Shown: positions 32,336 to 45,025 of the stretch, piece after piece
Layout: every line of letters begins with the position of its first letter
Numbering within the stretch: position 1 is the first letter of the stretch
Assembly: GCF_019097595.1 (NCBI RefSeq)
Contig: NC_080723.1
Span: forward strand, 16,385,511-16,449,510
DNA from: Hemibagrus wyckioides
Taxonomy: Eukaryota; Chordata; Actinopteri; Siluriformes; Bagridae
Length of the DNA: 64,000 nt
Reading direction: 5' to 3'
Made by a program: the position numbers and the translations under genes
The notes under the pieces: model-generated
What the model saw: only the letters and a program-made list of their open reading frames with translations
Database searches by the model: none
What the model was told of the DNA's origin: nothing

Positions 32336-34067
32336 TTCATTTCATATTTATTTCAAATAAAGTAGAATTGGGGAAAAGTTTGCATTTTTGAGTATTTTAC
32401 TAAGTTAGGGTTTGAACAACCCTTCTATAATACCTTAGATAATAAATATTTAAATAACTGTAATAAAGTTCATTCTTTAGCCTACTACTCAGATGCTTCA
32501 CTGATTCCTTAGTGATGACCATCATCGTCATCATCATCATCGCTGATGATTGACCCCGGATCAAACCTGTATAGCACGACTCAAAAAAACGCACAGCGTC
32601 TCATTATCTACAATTTCACCCTCGTTAAAGTGGACAAGCATGGATGACCGAGGCTGTAGGAAATCTTTAGTGTTGGCCAACTAAAAAAGAGGTCCACTAA
32701 GCTTTTATTAAGTCTATTTAATGTGGGGGAATGTGGTGTATTGATGTGTAAATCAGTCAAGCACTTCCAGACATCATGTTCTGATTTAAAAGGAAATCAA
32801 TCAACATGACCTTTAAGCCTTTTCATGGTGATTTTCTGTTCATGATCTTGTTCATATTTACACTATGACTTCCTGAGTAGACGGTATAAGATAGTGGACT
32901 ACTTGAGTCTAACTTGGGGGTCAGAAATTCCCAAATGGTCATGAACACATCATAAAATATTTGATGAAGTGACCATGAGGAGCCTTTATTCCCTCGCCTG
33001 ACAGTAAGTAAGCAAACTCCTTTAAAATAAATAAAAGCTAATGCTAACAACTTACAGTTCTGGCACAATTCATTCAGTCGTTTTAAAAAATAAAAGCCCC
33101 CCTTGGCACAATATATTGCACTCACATACTCATCCACTAGACTCTGACCTTTGTGTAAAAATGCATAAAATTGAAATACAGTCTTAGTGAGTGTATTAAA
33201 GTGTAAAGATTTAGATATATCCATTACCAGCAAGCTCGAACTTCCCTCTATGTTGTTGTGTTATATTTATGTCTCTGCAGCTGTTAAATTCTTCATTAAT
33301 CCACTTAATATTTCAGCGCAGGAGCACAGTACCTCACTCCATCTCTCTTAGGGAGAAGAAGAGAAGAGAGGAGAGGAGAGAGGGATGAGACAGCAATGCG
33401 ACCGCTGAGATTAGAGTGAAAAATGAACAAAGAAGAACAAGGTAGGAGTGAGTGACAAACTAAAGCGGTGCAATGACAAATGTATGCACACGCCTGGCCT
33501 CTGGGAAGAAGAACGCTGTCTGCTTTAGGGTTGTGATGTTTTGTCACCTCTCACACAAAAACATCCTGCTTATTATTAGTATTTAAATGACCCCAGGCTA
33601 TAGGTGGCGGGATGTCTCTGGAGATCAGTCGGTTTGCTTGAAAAATATAAATAAATAGATAATTAGACAAATAAATAAATAAATAAATAAATAAATAAAG
33701 TGCTAAAAGAGAAGGGAAGCTTCACTGCTTATGACATCTCAGTCATTAAGTTCACTTACAGTGTAAATGAGCTGATTCTTCATTTTCTTTCTGTCTGCTA
33801 GGTATAATAACAGATACTAGCAGAATCTCAAAGGGCGATTTATGTGTGTATGTATGAGAAAGAGAGAGAGAGAGAGATAGACACAGAATGGAAAATTTTA
33901 TGTTTCGTATAATTTTTTTTTCTTTTACCTACATTCACTCTTATTTCTGGACAATAGAGAAAGCATGCGAATGGAAAACCCTTCACACAACTACTACTAC
34001 TATTACTACTACTACAACACACACCTCAACTCACACACTCAATTTCCTTCACTCTCAGTGTCCCTTT
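32336..34067. other. Intergenic, no gene seen
   Basis: Unique A+T-rich sequence with (AAAT)n at 33664-33700 and small GA and ACT repeats (33855-33876, 33990-34015). Open frames show no domain. Confidence 0.45.
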
Positions 34068-34665
34068 CAATTCAATTCAGTTTATTTGTATAGCGCGTTT
34101 AACGATGGACATTGTCTCAAAGTAGCTTTACAGAAGTATAGAAACAGAGAGAAGGAGAAAAAAAATGATAAAGTTTACATTAAACTTACTATTTTATCCC
34201 CATTTTATCCCTAATGAGCAAGCATGTGGCAAGGAAAAACTCCCTGTCATGAAATGAGGAAGAAACCTTGAGAGGAACCAGGCTCAGAAGGGAACCTCAT
34301 CCTCATTTGGGTGACACTGGACAGGAAATAATGTAAATGTAAATAAATAATGTCCTTTCTACAACAGTAACCAAGGGCTTATGGGGAACTATTAGGTCAG
34401 AATAGTTTCTGAGTTCATTATAGACACTTAATTCCTTGCTGTCGCGAGCTGACAGATGTAACGGCAGATCTGTGATGGTATAATAGTCTCCAAGTGGCTT
34501 TGTCCATGGCTGTCGCCTGGTCACAGGCTGTCCATACAGATCCATCCACAGCATCAGTAAGCTCCACCAAGTGATGAGACTCCAACCAGGAGTAGAGCAT
34601 CTGGATGGATCAGGCAGGTCCGGAAAGAAGAAGTGGTCACACTGGGAGCTTGGGAGTGGGATGTA
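34068..34665 (+). repeat. Dispersed repeat, third family (best copy)
   Basis: Begins TTCAATTCAATTCAGTTTAT, then TTGTATAGCGCGTTTAACG, GACATTGTCTCAAAGTAGC, AAGGAAAAACTCCCTGTC, GAAACCTTGAGAGGAACCAG and CATTTGGGTGACACTGGAC. The copy at 60803-61142 matches 34068-34435 in inverted orientation. The part from 34436 on looks like further interior of the same element. Such 'TTTATTTGTATAGCGC' repeats are common in fish genomes. I cannot assign class. Confidence 0.65.
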
Positions 34666-36241
34666 TAGTACGTAAACCTTTATTTTACGTAGCCGATGGC
34701 TACAGATGGAGAATGTAGCAAAAGTAATCTGTCAGTTTAATTCTTTAAAATAAGAATTAAAAAATCAGCCTTCAATTTCATATTCTCTTCAGACTCATAT
34801 TCTCTTCAATGACAGTTCAATTAAGATGATTGTGTTAAAAAAAAAAAAAAGGGAGGTATAATTTCATTAAATTCCATATGAAACATACAGAAACAGTGCA
34901 CTGCACACTAATCAGCAGTGATGATCAGTTCTTAAGTGACCTCAGAGCAGCTATGAAGGATGCTTAAGGTTTTGCCCACAGATTAATCACCAGCTATGTT
35001 TAGATGTGGTGCTGCAACCCAGATTTCAACCTCAGCCATGATATAAATGTTTGAGTTTATTTAGAAATGTATGATGTAGGATAAATAGGAGCGTTTATGA
35101 GGGCAATTAGTTGCTTAGAAAATGTAAACATAATGTTGCTGGCCAAATCAGCTTGTTAATTGCAGTTAAACATTAGCTGCTGGGTACATGGCATTTTTAA
35201 TGTATGCATTTTTTAAGTCATTAATAAGGAAGAGTAAGGGAGTGAAATGAAGATGAGTACATGCTCAGACATATATAAAGCAAAATATTTTACTCAATAA
35301 AAGAGACAGAGTAGTGTGTGTGTGTGTTAGAGGGCTAGATTTGCAGTTACATTACAATTTTTACCTGTACCTATCATCACTGGTACTTCTGAACTGTGTT
35401 AAGTTTACTGTTAATATCAATCACACCAAACTAGCTATCTATCAGACATTACCTGCTAAATGGATAATGTTGAACGACTAATCCTGCCATTAACTCTAGT
35501 TCTTGAGGTTATGTAATGTAAAAGCCTTTAGCTACAGCCCTGTTTTAATAAACATCTACCACTACACATCACTCAATAACATACAATAAACCCAACCAGG
35601 AAGTCAAGCTGGAATTATTTCATTAGTGCAGAAGGGTCACTGGCAGGCAGACAGGCATGATGTCTCCTGATGTGACTCACGGCATCCCACAGGTTCTGAC
35701 AGAAGTCAAGCGAAGGAAACCAGCTGAAACCTAGCCTGCAGTCGAGGCTCAACAGAGTGGGTTTCCGCCAGTGAATGGAGATTGTGGCACAGAGCATGTC
35801 CTCCTGCAACCTGCCATGACCATCTGCCTCATGTCTCATGGAACGGAAAACACAAGAGGGTAACTAAATCTAGATTTTATGCAATGGTCAAAGCTTTGAA
35901 TTAAGATTTGTTATAAAGGGGACTTGGACCTGATTAGACTATTCCACCTGTACCTCATTAAGTGAACCAAATGGCCATTTGTGTGATTGGCAAGTTGCCT
36001 CAATACGCAAGCTGTACTGCATATCAGAGGGATAGTGATTGACTCTGTACTTTTACAGACAAATGGTCAAATTTCTCTATATGCAAATGTCTGTAAAACT
36101 ACAGATTCTGATCACTGTAGTCCTTCCTTTCAAGCAAATCATTCTCTCTAGTTTGATATTAATTTTGGTGCATCAATATTATTAGCAGTTTTAATTACAT
36201 ATCAGTGTTAAGCAGAAATGAGCTGCACAGTGGTGCAAAAC
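34666..36241. other. Intergenic, no gene seen
   Basis: Mostly unique sequence; no coding exon or repeat family recognised. The minus frame around 35615-35839 has no domain. Confidence 0.45.
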
Positions 36242-36296
36242 TCAAATTCAAATTCAAATTCAAATTCAAATTCAAATTCAAATTCAAATTCAAATT
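36242..36296. repeat. (TCAAAT)9 hexanucleotide array
   Basis: Nine near-perfect hexamers directly abut a retroelement-like end, TTTTATTTGTCACATACATA at 36301. The array looks like expansion of the element's terminal bases. Confidence 0.9.
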
Positions 36297-36410
36297 TCAA
36301 ATTTTATTTGTCACATACATATACATACACAGTACGACATGCAGTGAAATGTTTTTTCACGACTGTCCGGTATGTAAACATATATAAAAAAAAGTACTGA
36401 GAAAGAGATC
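36297..36410 (-). repeat. Dispersed repeat end (TTTATTTGTCACATAC type)
   Basis: TTTTATTTGTCACATACATA, then GTACGACATGCAGTGAAATG and CACGACTGTCCGG match a frequent fish repeat end, here apparently the 3' end on the minus strand. A+T-rich degenerate sequence follows to about 36650. Confidence 0.5.
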
Positions 36411-38359
36411 CATAAAAATAAAGATAAAGATAAAACTAGATTATCTTAAAAGTATAAAAATAGAAAATAAAGTAAAATAAAATATAATATACATAAATAA
36501 AAATAAAATAAAATATGAAAATATAGGTGTAAATAAAAATATAATATAAATAAAAAATAAAATATGAAAATAGGTGTTAGAATATGAAAATATAGGTGCA
36601 AGTAGATAAATTGATATGTATATATATATATATATGCATATATTGAGGTGATCCAGTGTTAAAAAGGTTGTGTTATAAGTGTTAGAATGGGAAGTTTACA
36701 TGCATTTTGTCCCCATTTCATCATGGGTTTTCTACAGGTTCACAGCACCATGAGCATAAATGTGCTATCATGAGCTGATACCTGTCTAGCATATAGATAT
36801 ATATATATATATATATGCTATATATGCTATATCTTTTTTTAAATATTTGATTTTATTGAACATAGGGTTGTACTTTGTTCCACATTATGTTCCACCTCAA
36901 TTTAATATCTTTGTCATTAATTTGTTTGCATATTAACCTTTCAAGGAAATTAAAAAGGATTATGAAAAATTAAGTAATAAAAAAAACGAAGTAAAAAAAT
37001 AAACATTAATAAAGAATCTGCTATTAATAATATTAATAATAAAATGCTAAATCACACGGCTAATTATGATAAATAGGGATTGCTGCAGTAATAATTGCTA
37101 AATTACTTTAATTATTCATTCTGCAATATTCTGGCGATATATTACAGTCGTATTAGACGTTCATTTCAATATTTTCCTCCATTTAGATTTGTTAGTCTTT
37201 TAATTACAGTCGACATTAAAAAAAAAGCATTCACTGCTTCTTCAGTTTTCAATTCCTATCCACTGATTATATTTGGGCTAAAAGGCAAATGTTTGTGTAT
37301 ACAGGCAGTGATCTAAATGCTGTTAAAATATCGTATTTTTCTCTACTCGTGAAGAAACTTCAGAAGAGGGAATTGCATGGTGGTAATCTGCATAATCTGA
37401 ATGACACACCCAAAAAAATGTAATTAAACAGCTGCGTAACCTGACTCTGAATATGCATAACCTTCTCTGCTTTAGGCTTCATTGACTTCCATTTTGAACT
37501 TAAGTCACACTAATCACCTGTGAAATGTATAAACAGTTCGACATTGTGCAGAAGGAGTCATAGCAATATATGTGTTTGTTTGTTTGTTTGCCAGCATATT
37601 CTATAGCAAGATTTACAATTTCCTCTATTAAACTTCATCACAGCTCCCAGTCTCATGTGTACAACACAGCCAGATTTTTTTTTTTTTTTTACTAATGATC
37701 TATCCTCCTTCTAAAACATGGTGGTTTAATTAGTGAGATCAGGTTTGGTGGTGCAAGAGCAGAGCAAATCCCTGTACACACTACAACCTGCGATGCATCG
37801 GAAGTAGCCACACTACACAAGATAAACAAGGTGGTATGTGCAATTACAAGTGATGAATTGCTGCCGATGTGTGCGGTACCATTCCACCTTTTGTGTGGAG
37901 TCACTACCCTATTTGTTATCACGCATGTTTGGGCAGCAGGTGTCAGATAGTCAATGTGATGTCAGACAGGAGGCCTCCCTGTCTGAACTGCAAATGTGTG
38001 TTTATCAGGAGGATGAAGCCGCGGACACGGCACTGACTGACAGTTAAGGACGGCGAATAATGCTTAACCCAGAGTGATGGATTGCGGTGTCATCTGGGAC
38101 AGATCCTGGTCTAAGTCGGGCTTGTCAGAAAAGACGCTGCATCATCTCATTCTGTTCATTGAAGAGAGTTAACTAGGATGAAATGATGTGTCTGTGTGAG
38201 GGAAAAGGGAAATTGAGAACGAGAGAAATGATGGAAAGGAATAGAAAATATCTCCACTCGCATGGTATTTGCCCAAATGGAACGTAGTAGCGCTGTTCCA
38301 GCTTTTTAACCATTACCAATATTTCCGTCACACCAATAGGGAACCTGACAGTCCCTGCA
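36411..38359. other. Intergenic, A+T-rich, no gene seen
   Basis: Very A+T-rich to about 37100 with TA runs (36618-36636, 36796-36815), then unique sequence. No coding exon recognised. Confidence 0.45.
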
Positions 38360-38520
38360 AAATGTCATATACAGTACAAAAAAAGGGTACTAAACCATGG
38401 CAACCAAGGTACCTTTAGTTTTACGGCACATACCCAAAGGTGCATTATAAGATCTTTAACAGCACTGTTGTACATTTACACTGTTTGTACCTTGGGGACC
38501 AAAATGTAGATGTACAGTAT
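38360..38520. repeat. Possible GGTACC-rich MITE remnant
   Basis: Words such as GGTACTAAACC, AAGGTACCTTTAG, CCCAAAGGTGCATTA and GTACCTTGGGGACCAAAATG resemble a fish repeat built from 'AAGGTACC' and 'TGTACCTTTGGGGACC' strings. Recognition is tentative. Confidence 0.3.
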
Positions 38521-38940
38521 ATGGCACATGCTACCATGTCATCATTAACTCCTCCACCTACCCCATTTCCCTTTGGAGTAATCATCATCACCATCTTAAC
38601 AACCATCTCTTTTTTCCCCCTCAGCTACATGGAAGATCAGAAGATAAGCCCTTAGAGGACTAAACAATTGAGGTAATATAATTTTATACCTTTGCAGCAG
38701 AACTTGCCCAGAAAGTTACACAAATGAATGCAATTCCCTTTCCAAAACAGAAGAATATGATACAGCAGGAAAAGTCACAACCTCACAACTACAGGATTTT
38801 CTAACCTTGGCTCAGATTCCTCTCTTCCCTTGTACATATGTGTTTCCTCTATGTTCTCCAGTTTCCTTCAACCTTTAGGGTGTATTCCTGCCTTTCCTTA
38901 CTTCCTCTGGCAGTGGCTCTGGATCTTAACCAGGATAAGT

Positions 38941-39530
38941 TGTGATGATAACTAGACGACTGTATCAGAGCTTCTCCAAAACAGCAGTTTGTGTGTGTTC
39001 TCCTGGTATACAGTGGTTAGTACCTACCAGAATTGGTTTAAGGAAGGACATCTGGTGAACTGGCAACAGGGGAATAGGGGCCTAAGGCTCACTGATGCAC
39101 ATGGGAAGCAAAGGCCTGTCTGGTCAGTCTTATGAAAGACCTACTATAGCACAAATTGTTAGCTATAAAATGTAAAATGTGTCAGAACACAAAGACCAGT
39201 CATGCTGAGCCCTGTCCACTACCGAAGGCTCCTACAATGGGCATGTGAGCATCAGAACTGCACCAAGGAGCAATGGAAAAAAATGGCCTGGTCTGATGAG
39301 TCATGATTTCTTTTACATCATGTGGACAGCCAGGTGCATGTGAATAGCTTACTCGGGGAAGAAATGGCACCAGGATGAATTATGGGAAGAAGGTAAGGAG
39401 GCAGAGGCAGCGTGATGCTCTGAGCAATGTTCTGCTGAGAAACCTTGGGTCGTGGCATTCATGTAGATGTTACTATGACACATACCACCTACCTAAACAT
39501 TGCTGCAGACCAAATACACCTCTTCACGGC
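38941..39530 (+). mobile_element. Decayed Tc1-like element, same family as 8200-8727
   Basis: The order of sequence follows the transposase gene: TAACTAGACGACTGTATCAG (compare GGCTAGACGACTGGATCAGA at 8383), then TGGTGAACTGGCAACAGGG, GGGCATGTGAGCATCAGAAC, TGGCCTGGTCTGATGAGTCA (the first catalytic Asp region) and a frame reading GIHVDVTMTHTTYLNIAADQ. Frameshifts and stops throughout; the terminal repeats and the C-terminal part are missing. Confidence 0.75.
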
Positions 39531-39564
39531 AAAGAATATAGAAAAAAAATATAGATATCTATCT

Positions 39565-39625
39565 CTAATTAGCAAGCCAAAGGCAACAGAAAAACTCCCT
39601 GAGACAACACGAGGAAGAAATATTC
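39565..39625 (+). repeat. Fragment of the third dispersed repeat family
   Basis: AATTAGCAAGCCAAAGGCAA followed by AAAAACTCCCTGAGACAAC and GAGGAAGAAA matches the core of the repeat at 34068. It sits right after the Tc1 remnant. Confidence 0.55.
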
Positions 39626-41243
39626 AGTTTTGATATTTGCTTGTATAAATATGCAAATTGGATAAGTTTAAAATTGAGTTTATAGTGAAGCATTTCCCTG
39701 AAAATTTATGTTAATAGACAGATAATGGTGGTGGGTTTGATTAAATATTAAAAACATCGGTGACGGGAAAAACAATTTTCTTTTTACCACTTCATTCCAC
39801 TACAATACACTAAACAAAGCTTAACTTACTGGAACCATGGCACTAATTAAATCACTCGAAGTTTTCTGGAACAACTGCAGACACCTTCAGTGAATCACTG
39901 ACTGCAATGCGTGTAACAAAAATATGCTAACTAGGTTAAAAATTAGCTAGTTAGACTAGTCTCAGCCCCAGACGTCATGCGCATGAACTGTCAGCGGACT
40001 TTCTGATGCATATTGCACACATTTCTGGAGTTTAGAAATTGTTATCTGATTCTACAGGATTTCTGAGAGGTGTTTGTTGCATTTTTAGCGGTCCAATTTC
40101 CGTTGTGATGCTCTACTTCCCTCCTGGAAGAAGGAAGCCATAAACTTTGGCAATGAGCACTTAATGGCTTATTAAATTGCCTGACTTTCTTACTTGCCTT
40201 GTTTGCATGCTGGTCTGTTTTTTTGTAGGGACATTAACTTTACACTTCCACACTGCTAAACATGACGCTAATCAAAACGAATTGTGACTGGTTGCTCTAC
40301 ATGTCAGTCAGACGTTGTCTGTGGAGTCCAGACTTTCTGCCGTCTGGCTGAAGAAAGAGGTTGTGCATATAACAACCAACACTGCTTCAATCATAGCTCG
40401 GGAGTCAAGTTCCTGTTCTGGGGATCCAAAATACTAAAGAATTTTAACAAACCTGATTTAACACAAGTCATTTCCAATTTGGTGTGTGGTAAAAAAAATA
40501 TCTATAGGAAACTTGAAGACTTGAGTTTGACACTCTTGAAATATACCAGTCTTGCAGCCAAGGGCAAGAGCGTTTTGATTTAAACGTCCACTCCCATTGT
40601 GATGGAAGTAGGTACTCGTGTGACATAACTGATTCACACCTCTGCATCATGAGGGGATATTGAACAAGGGCATAATAAAACGATAAAATGTGTTTCTGAG
40701 GCTTGCTCTCTTGCTCTCTTTCTCTCTCTCTCTTTCTGATTGATTTATTTAGAACAAAATGGAGTGGCGCATTCACTCGGGAATTAGATGCGGCCCGTAA
40801 TATGCATGTGGCGTCCTTTCATGCTAAACCAGAAAAAGAGAAAAATCGATGCACCAGCAAGCAGGTTATATCCATTTATTCCCTGAGTGGATCTAACAAA
40901 TTAAATTCAGCTTCTGTTTTCATTTAGAATAACCCTTTTATAGTAAAGTGGAGCAGGGGAGTCATGGTGGTTAGTCACAGTCCATTCACAGCAATTACGG
41001 TACAAGCTCTACAGTTTGCTTTAAAAGGCTGCGGGAAAAAAAATATACAGATTATATGAAAGGCTGTTGGTTGACTCACCCGCATCAGCTGCATTATCTG
41101 CATATACACTTTGTGGGTTATTTGCATAGGCAATTCTTCATAAAGGTGTTATAGTGTCTCAAATGGAAACAATGATATAGGTTTCTACAGGGAAATGGAA
41201 ATAACTTTTCTCTCTCTTTTTTATTTCTTTTTGCGAGTGTAGG
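39626..41243. other. Intergenic, no gene seen
   Basis: Unique sequence with a (TC)n run at about 40705-40736. The plus frame at 40284-40583 has several Cys but no recognisable domain or splice context. Confidence 0.45.
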
Positions 41244-41870
41244 TTATGCGAGTCAGGTGTGTCAGTTTGTTAAATCAGCAAGCGTTCTTTTTCCTGCAGT
41301 GTGTCGTTACTGCGGTAGCATCATGCATACACACCCGCAGAAACACACACATTCTTAGAAACATGCACACACTCAGAAACACACATATGCTCAGAAACAC
41401 ACGCACACAGACACACACACGCACTCAAAAAAAAATAAATACACACACGCTTAGAAACACACACACACATGCACACACATCCTCAGAAACACACCCACCC
41501 TTAGAAACACGCTCACACTCAAACACACACACACTCAGAAACGCACATATGCTCAGAAACACACACACAGACACACACAGGCACTCAAAACACACACACA
41601 CACACAAAGAACCAAAAACATGCACACTGACACACACAAAGATACACACACACACACATGCACAGAAGCACTCAAAAATACACACTCAGAAACAAAAACA
41701 CACACAGACACACACACACATTATGCAAGTGAGGTGTATCAGTTTGTTAAATCAGCTACTGCTCTTTTTCCTGCACACACACACACACACACACAGTTAC
41801 TCTAAAACACACAGAGACACTCAAAAACACACACACACGGACACTCAGACACACACTCACACACCAGAAG
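41244..41870. repeat. CA-rich minisatellite with a 477-bp spaced duplicated module
   Basis: A 55-bp module starting TTATGCGAGTCAGGTGTGTC occurs at 41244-41298 and again, a little diverged, at 41721-41775. Between and after are irregular units of the type CTCAGAAACACACACAC and CACTCAAAACACACAC. The long plus-strand open frame of His and Thr residues is produced by the repeat. (CAG)6 follows at about 41873-41891. Confidence 0.8.
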
Positions 41871-43059
41871 GAGCAGCAGCAGCAGCAGCAGCGACACAGC
41901 CAGAGGACAAAAACAGAACAATAATAACACACACAGGAGATTCAGCAACACAAGTCTCCACAATCTCAGTGAGTTTCTGTAGGAGATGTCTCACTCTAAT
42001 AATGTTCTCGCTGCTTAAAAAACATCCAGCTTGGCCTGACCACCTACAGAACACAGCCCAAGCTTGTCAAACTAGCAGACCATGGAATAAGAAACTTAAT
42101 TACTTCTACCAAGTCTCTTTTTAGCAATGCACAACAGTAAGGCAATTAGAAAAGCCATTTTTTTAGATTAGAAAAGTAATAAGGCAGCAGTAAAAATAAT
42201 TTAGCGAGTCTACCAGTATAACCAGTTTGGCCTGTGCTTTACCATAATATTAAACTAAACCTAGAATCTTCATCCTTTACCCCATAATGCATCTTTTATT
42301 TTTAACAGCATGCAAATTGGCTACCCTCTGGGTCCCAGTTCCACAACCCCCAGTACGGCTCAGCTCTGCAGCAGGGGTAGTAAGAGGCATAAAATAAAGG
42401 ACAGTGATGTTTTTTTAAAAGCTCATCTGTTCTGGATGGTGCTCACTGAGGCGCAGAAAGAGGCGAGACAGAGCCGGGGCTGAGTTCATCATTCACTTCC
42501 AAGAAACTCCAGTCTGACATTCAGTATGACACACGCAATATGAAAATGGAGTGCGTGTAAATCTTCTGAAAGACGAATAGTGAGTCCCAGGAGGGGTGCA
42601 GTGGCTGAAAAGGATTTTAACAAGGGCTGTGTTTGAAATTCAGCCCCCATTTACAGAAAATGACAGACAGCCTCTGGAAGTAATCACTCAACACTTCCTT
42701 CAGTTTCTTTGCTTTGTGTTCTTTATTCTTCTCATTTTGATACTTAAAATTGTTTTAATAGTGCTTTTAACAAGAGACATGCACTCAGATGAACTAAGTG
42801 ATCAGCCCCTAAACTGCATTTTTTGATGGACGTTAAAGTTTATCTCTTCATGATCTTCTGACTATTTATCTCCTTAAAGCCCAACACTGGACACCAATGC
42901 TATGAGCTGACTTTTATAATGATTTCTGTAGCAACTAGTCCTTAGTCTTAGCTATTTGGAAATAAGAGGAGATGAGGGATAGATGAACTAAATCCATGTT
43001 AGATATTCAATTCAGTTCAGTTCAGTGCTTTTCAGAACAGATGATTTACCGATCTAGTT
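41871..43059. other. Intergenic, no gene seen
   Basis: A short (CAG)n run, then unique sequence. The plus frame at 42596-42826 has one hydrophobic stretch (LCFVFFILLILILKIVLIVL) but no start context, neighbours or family match. Confidence 0.4.
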
Positions 43060-43289
43060 AAGTTGTCTTTGTCACATATACACATTACTGCACAGCGAAA
43101 TTCTTTCTTTGCATATCCCATCCTTGGAGGGTTGGGGTCAGAGCGCAGGGTCAGCCATGATGTGGCACCCCTGGGTTGGGGGCCTTGCTCAAGGGCCCAA
43201 CAGCAGCAGCTTGGCACTGCTGGGACTCGAACCCCACTCTTCTGGTCAACGACCCAGAGTCTTAACCACTTGCGCTACCACTGCCCATC
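43060..43289 (-). mobile_element. tRNA-type SINE, second family (long form)
   Basis: On the minus strand it begins GGGCAGTGGTAGCGCAAGTG, an A-box-like head. It then has a clear B-box, GGGTTCGAGTCCC, the family mark TGCTGTTGGGCCCTTGAGCA, and a tail leading to GACAAAGACAAC. It is less decayed than the other copies. A GATA-type array begins next to its tRNA-like head. Confidence 0.8.
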
Positions 43290-43291
43290 AA

Positions 43292-43381
<90 letters not shown>

Positions 43382-43799
43382 CTCACTCTCTATCTTTATC
43401 TACCCATATATCCACCTACATCTCTATCTATCCATCCGTCTATCTATCCACTATCTATCCATGGCCCCCTCTCTATCTATTTCTCCATCCATCCATCCAT
43501 CCATCCATCCCTATATCTCTCACTCTCTATCTTTATCTATCCATATATCCACCTACCTGTCTATCCATCCATGCATATTTACATGCACCCCATCTCTATT
43601 TATCCATATATCCAGCTACCTATCTATCCATCCATGCCTATATCCATGCATCCCTAGCTCTGTTTATTTCCTCATCCATCCATCCATCCATTCATCCATC
43701 TCTCACTCTCTATCTATCTCTATCTATCCATATATCCACATACCTCTCTATCTGTCCACCCATGTATATATCCATGCACCCCTCTCTATCTATTTCCTC

Positions 43800-43886
<87 letters not shown>

Positions 43887-43977
43887 CATCCATCCATCCA
43901 TCCATCCATCCATCCATCCATCCATCCCTTCCTGCCTCTCTCCCTCCCTCCTTCCCTCTATCTATCCATCCATTTAG

Positions 43978-44011
<34 letters not shown>

Positions 44012-44012
44012 A
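43292..44012. repeat. (TATC)n/(CATC)n satellite with higher-order units
   Basis: About 22 TATC units (43292-43381), then a degenerate region with repeated blocks such as CTCTCTATCTATTTCCTCATC, CACTCTCTATC and ATATCCACCTACC. A second run of about 20 TATC units (43800-43883), CATC units to 43927 and a TC run (43979-44012) follow. All three frames stay open on the plus strand only because the units lack stops. Confidence 0.9.
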
Positions 44013-44647
44013 TCGATATGATTTTGACAATATACAGGTATGATTATCCACTACAGGTTTGTCTACTGCATTTTGAAGCACTGTACTGAATGTGGGACGC
44101 ATTATAAACAGGTCCATCTTCAGTGCAATTGGATAAATCGCTTCATTTGGACAATTTAGAAAATTGCTATCCCCAGGTACGTTATTATATTCAGAATAAG
44201 GACTGCATGTTTATTATTTCCAAAGAGACATTTAGCAACAACTATAAATAAGAATTTCTTTCATTTTTGTATAAGCTTGAAGAAAATCTGAGCTCTCTGT
44301 GATTGGTTCCACCCTATGGTGTCTAGGTTTAGTTAATTTGTTACAATTAGCCTCCCTCAGGTATATAATTGGTGAGACTTGATCACTCATTATTTGAATC
44401 TGTAGCTGGACAACATGAAACATAAGCTGTGCTGAAATTAACCTCTTTTTACAAACTCATTCTTTTTTTTCACAGATACTAAATTAGGTCATTTTTGTCC
44501 TGACACAGTAAAAGCCTTAATGAAGTCCAGATTTAATGTCCATCTTAGTATCACAGGGAGCTAATCATTTGAATAGGATTTTTCCAGTGCAGCAATCCAG
44601 TGCTTTGTGAACTTCAGGGTGCTTTCCTATTTTCTTTCTATTATTTC
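44013..44647. other. Intergenic, no gene seen
   Basis: Unique sequence between two related tetranucleotide satellites. No feature recognised. Confidence 0.45.
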
Positions 44648-44868
44648 CTATCTATCTATCAATCTACCTTTCTATCTATCCATCCATGCATATATCCATG
44701 CACCCCTCTCTACCTATTTCCTCATCCATCCATCCATCCATATACTGTATCTCTCACTCTCTATCTATCTCTATCTTTCTGTTTATCCATCCACCTCTCT
44801 ACTGTATCTATACCTCTCTCTATCCATCCATTCATTCCTCTCTCTCTCTATCAATCCATCTACTGATC
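44648..44868. repeat. Outlying copy of the TATC/CATC satellite
   Basis: Repeats the order of blocks seen in 43650-43800: 'ATCCATGCACCCCTCTCTA', TATTTCCTCATCCATCC, CTCTCACTCTCTATC. It is thus a displaced duplicate, not an independent microsatellite. Confidence 0.75.
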
Positions 44869-44879
44869 GATGTGGTTTT

Positions 44880-45025
44880 GATGTGGTAGTTTGAATCCCA
44901 GGTCCACCATGCTGCCTCTTCTTGGCCCCTGAGCAAGACCCTTAATGCTCAGTGTATAAAATAAGATAAAAATGTAAGTTGCTCTGGATAAGGGTGGCTG
45001 CCAAATGACAGAAATATAAAGGTAT
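44880..45025 (+). mobile_element. tRNA-type SINE, second family (5'-decayed)
   Basis: B-box-like TTTGAATCCCAGGTCC, then CTGAGCAAGACCCTTAATGC and the 3' end AAGTTGCTCTGGATAAGGGT followed by GCCAAATGACAGAAATATAAA. Confidence 0.7.

Noticed and set aside
41246..42124. A 292-codon His/Thr-rich open frame
   Set aside because: Produced by CA-rich repeats; no start context or homology.
42596..42826. A possible small membrane protein with one hydrophobic segment
   Set aside because: No splice or promoter context, no family match, and such frames arise readily in A+T-rich DNA.
43063..44021. Open frames of 182 to 304 codons rich in Ile, Tyr, Leu and Ser
   Set aside because: Produced by TATC/CATC tetramers, which are open in all plus frames.
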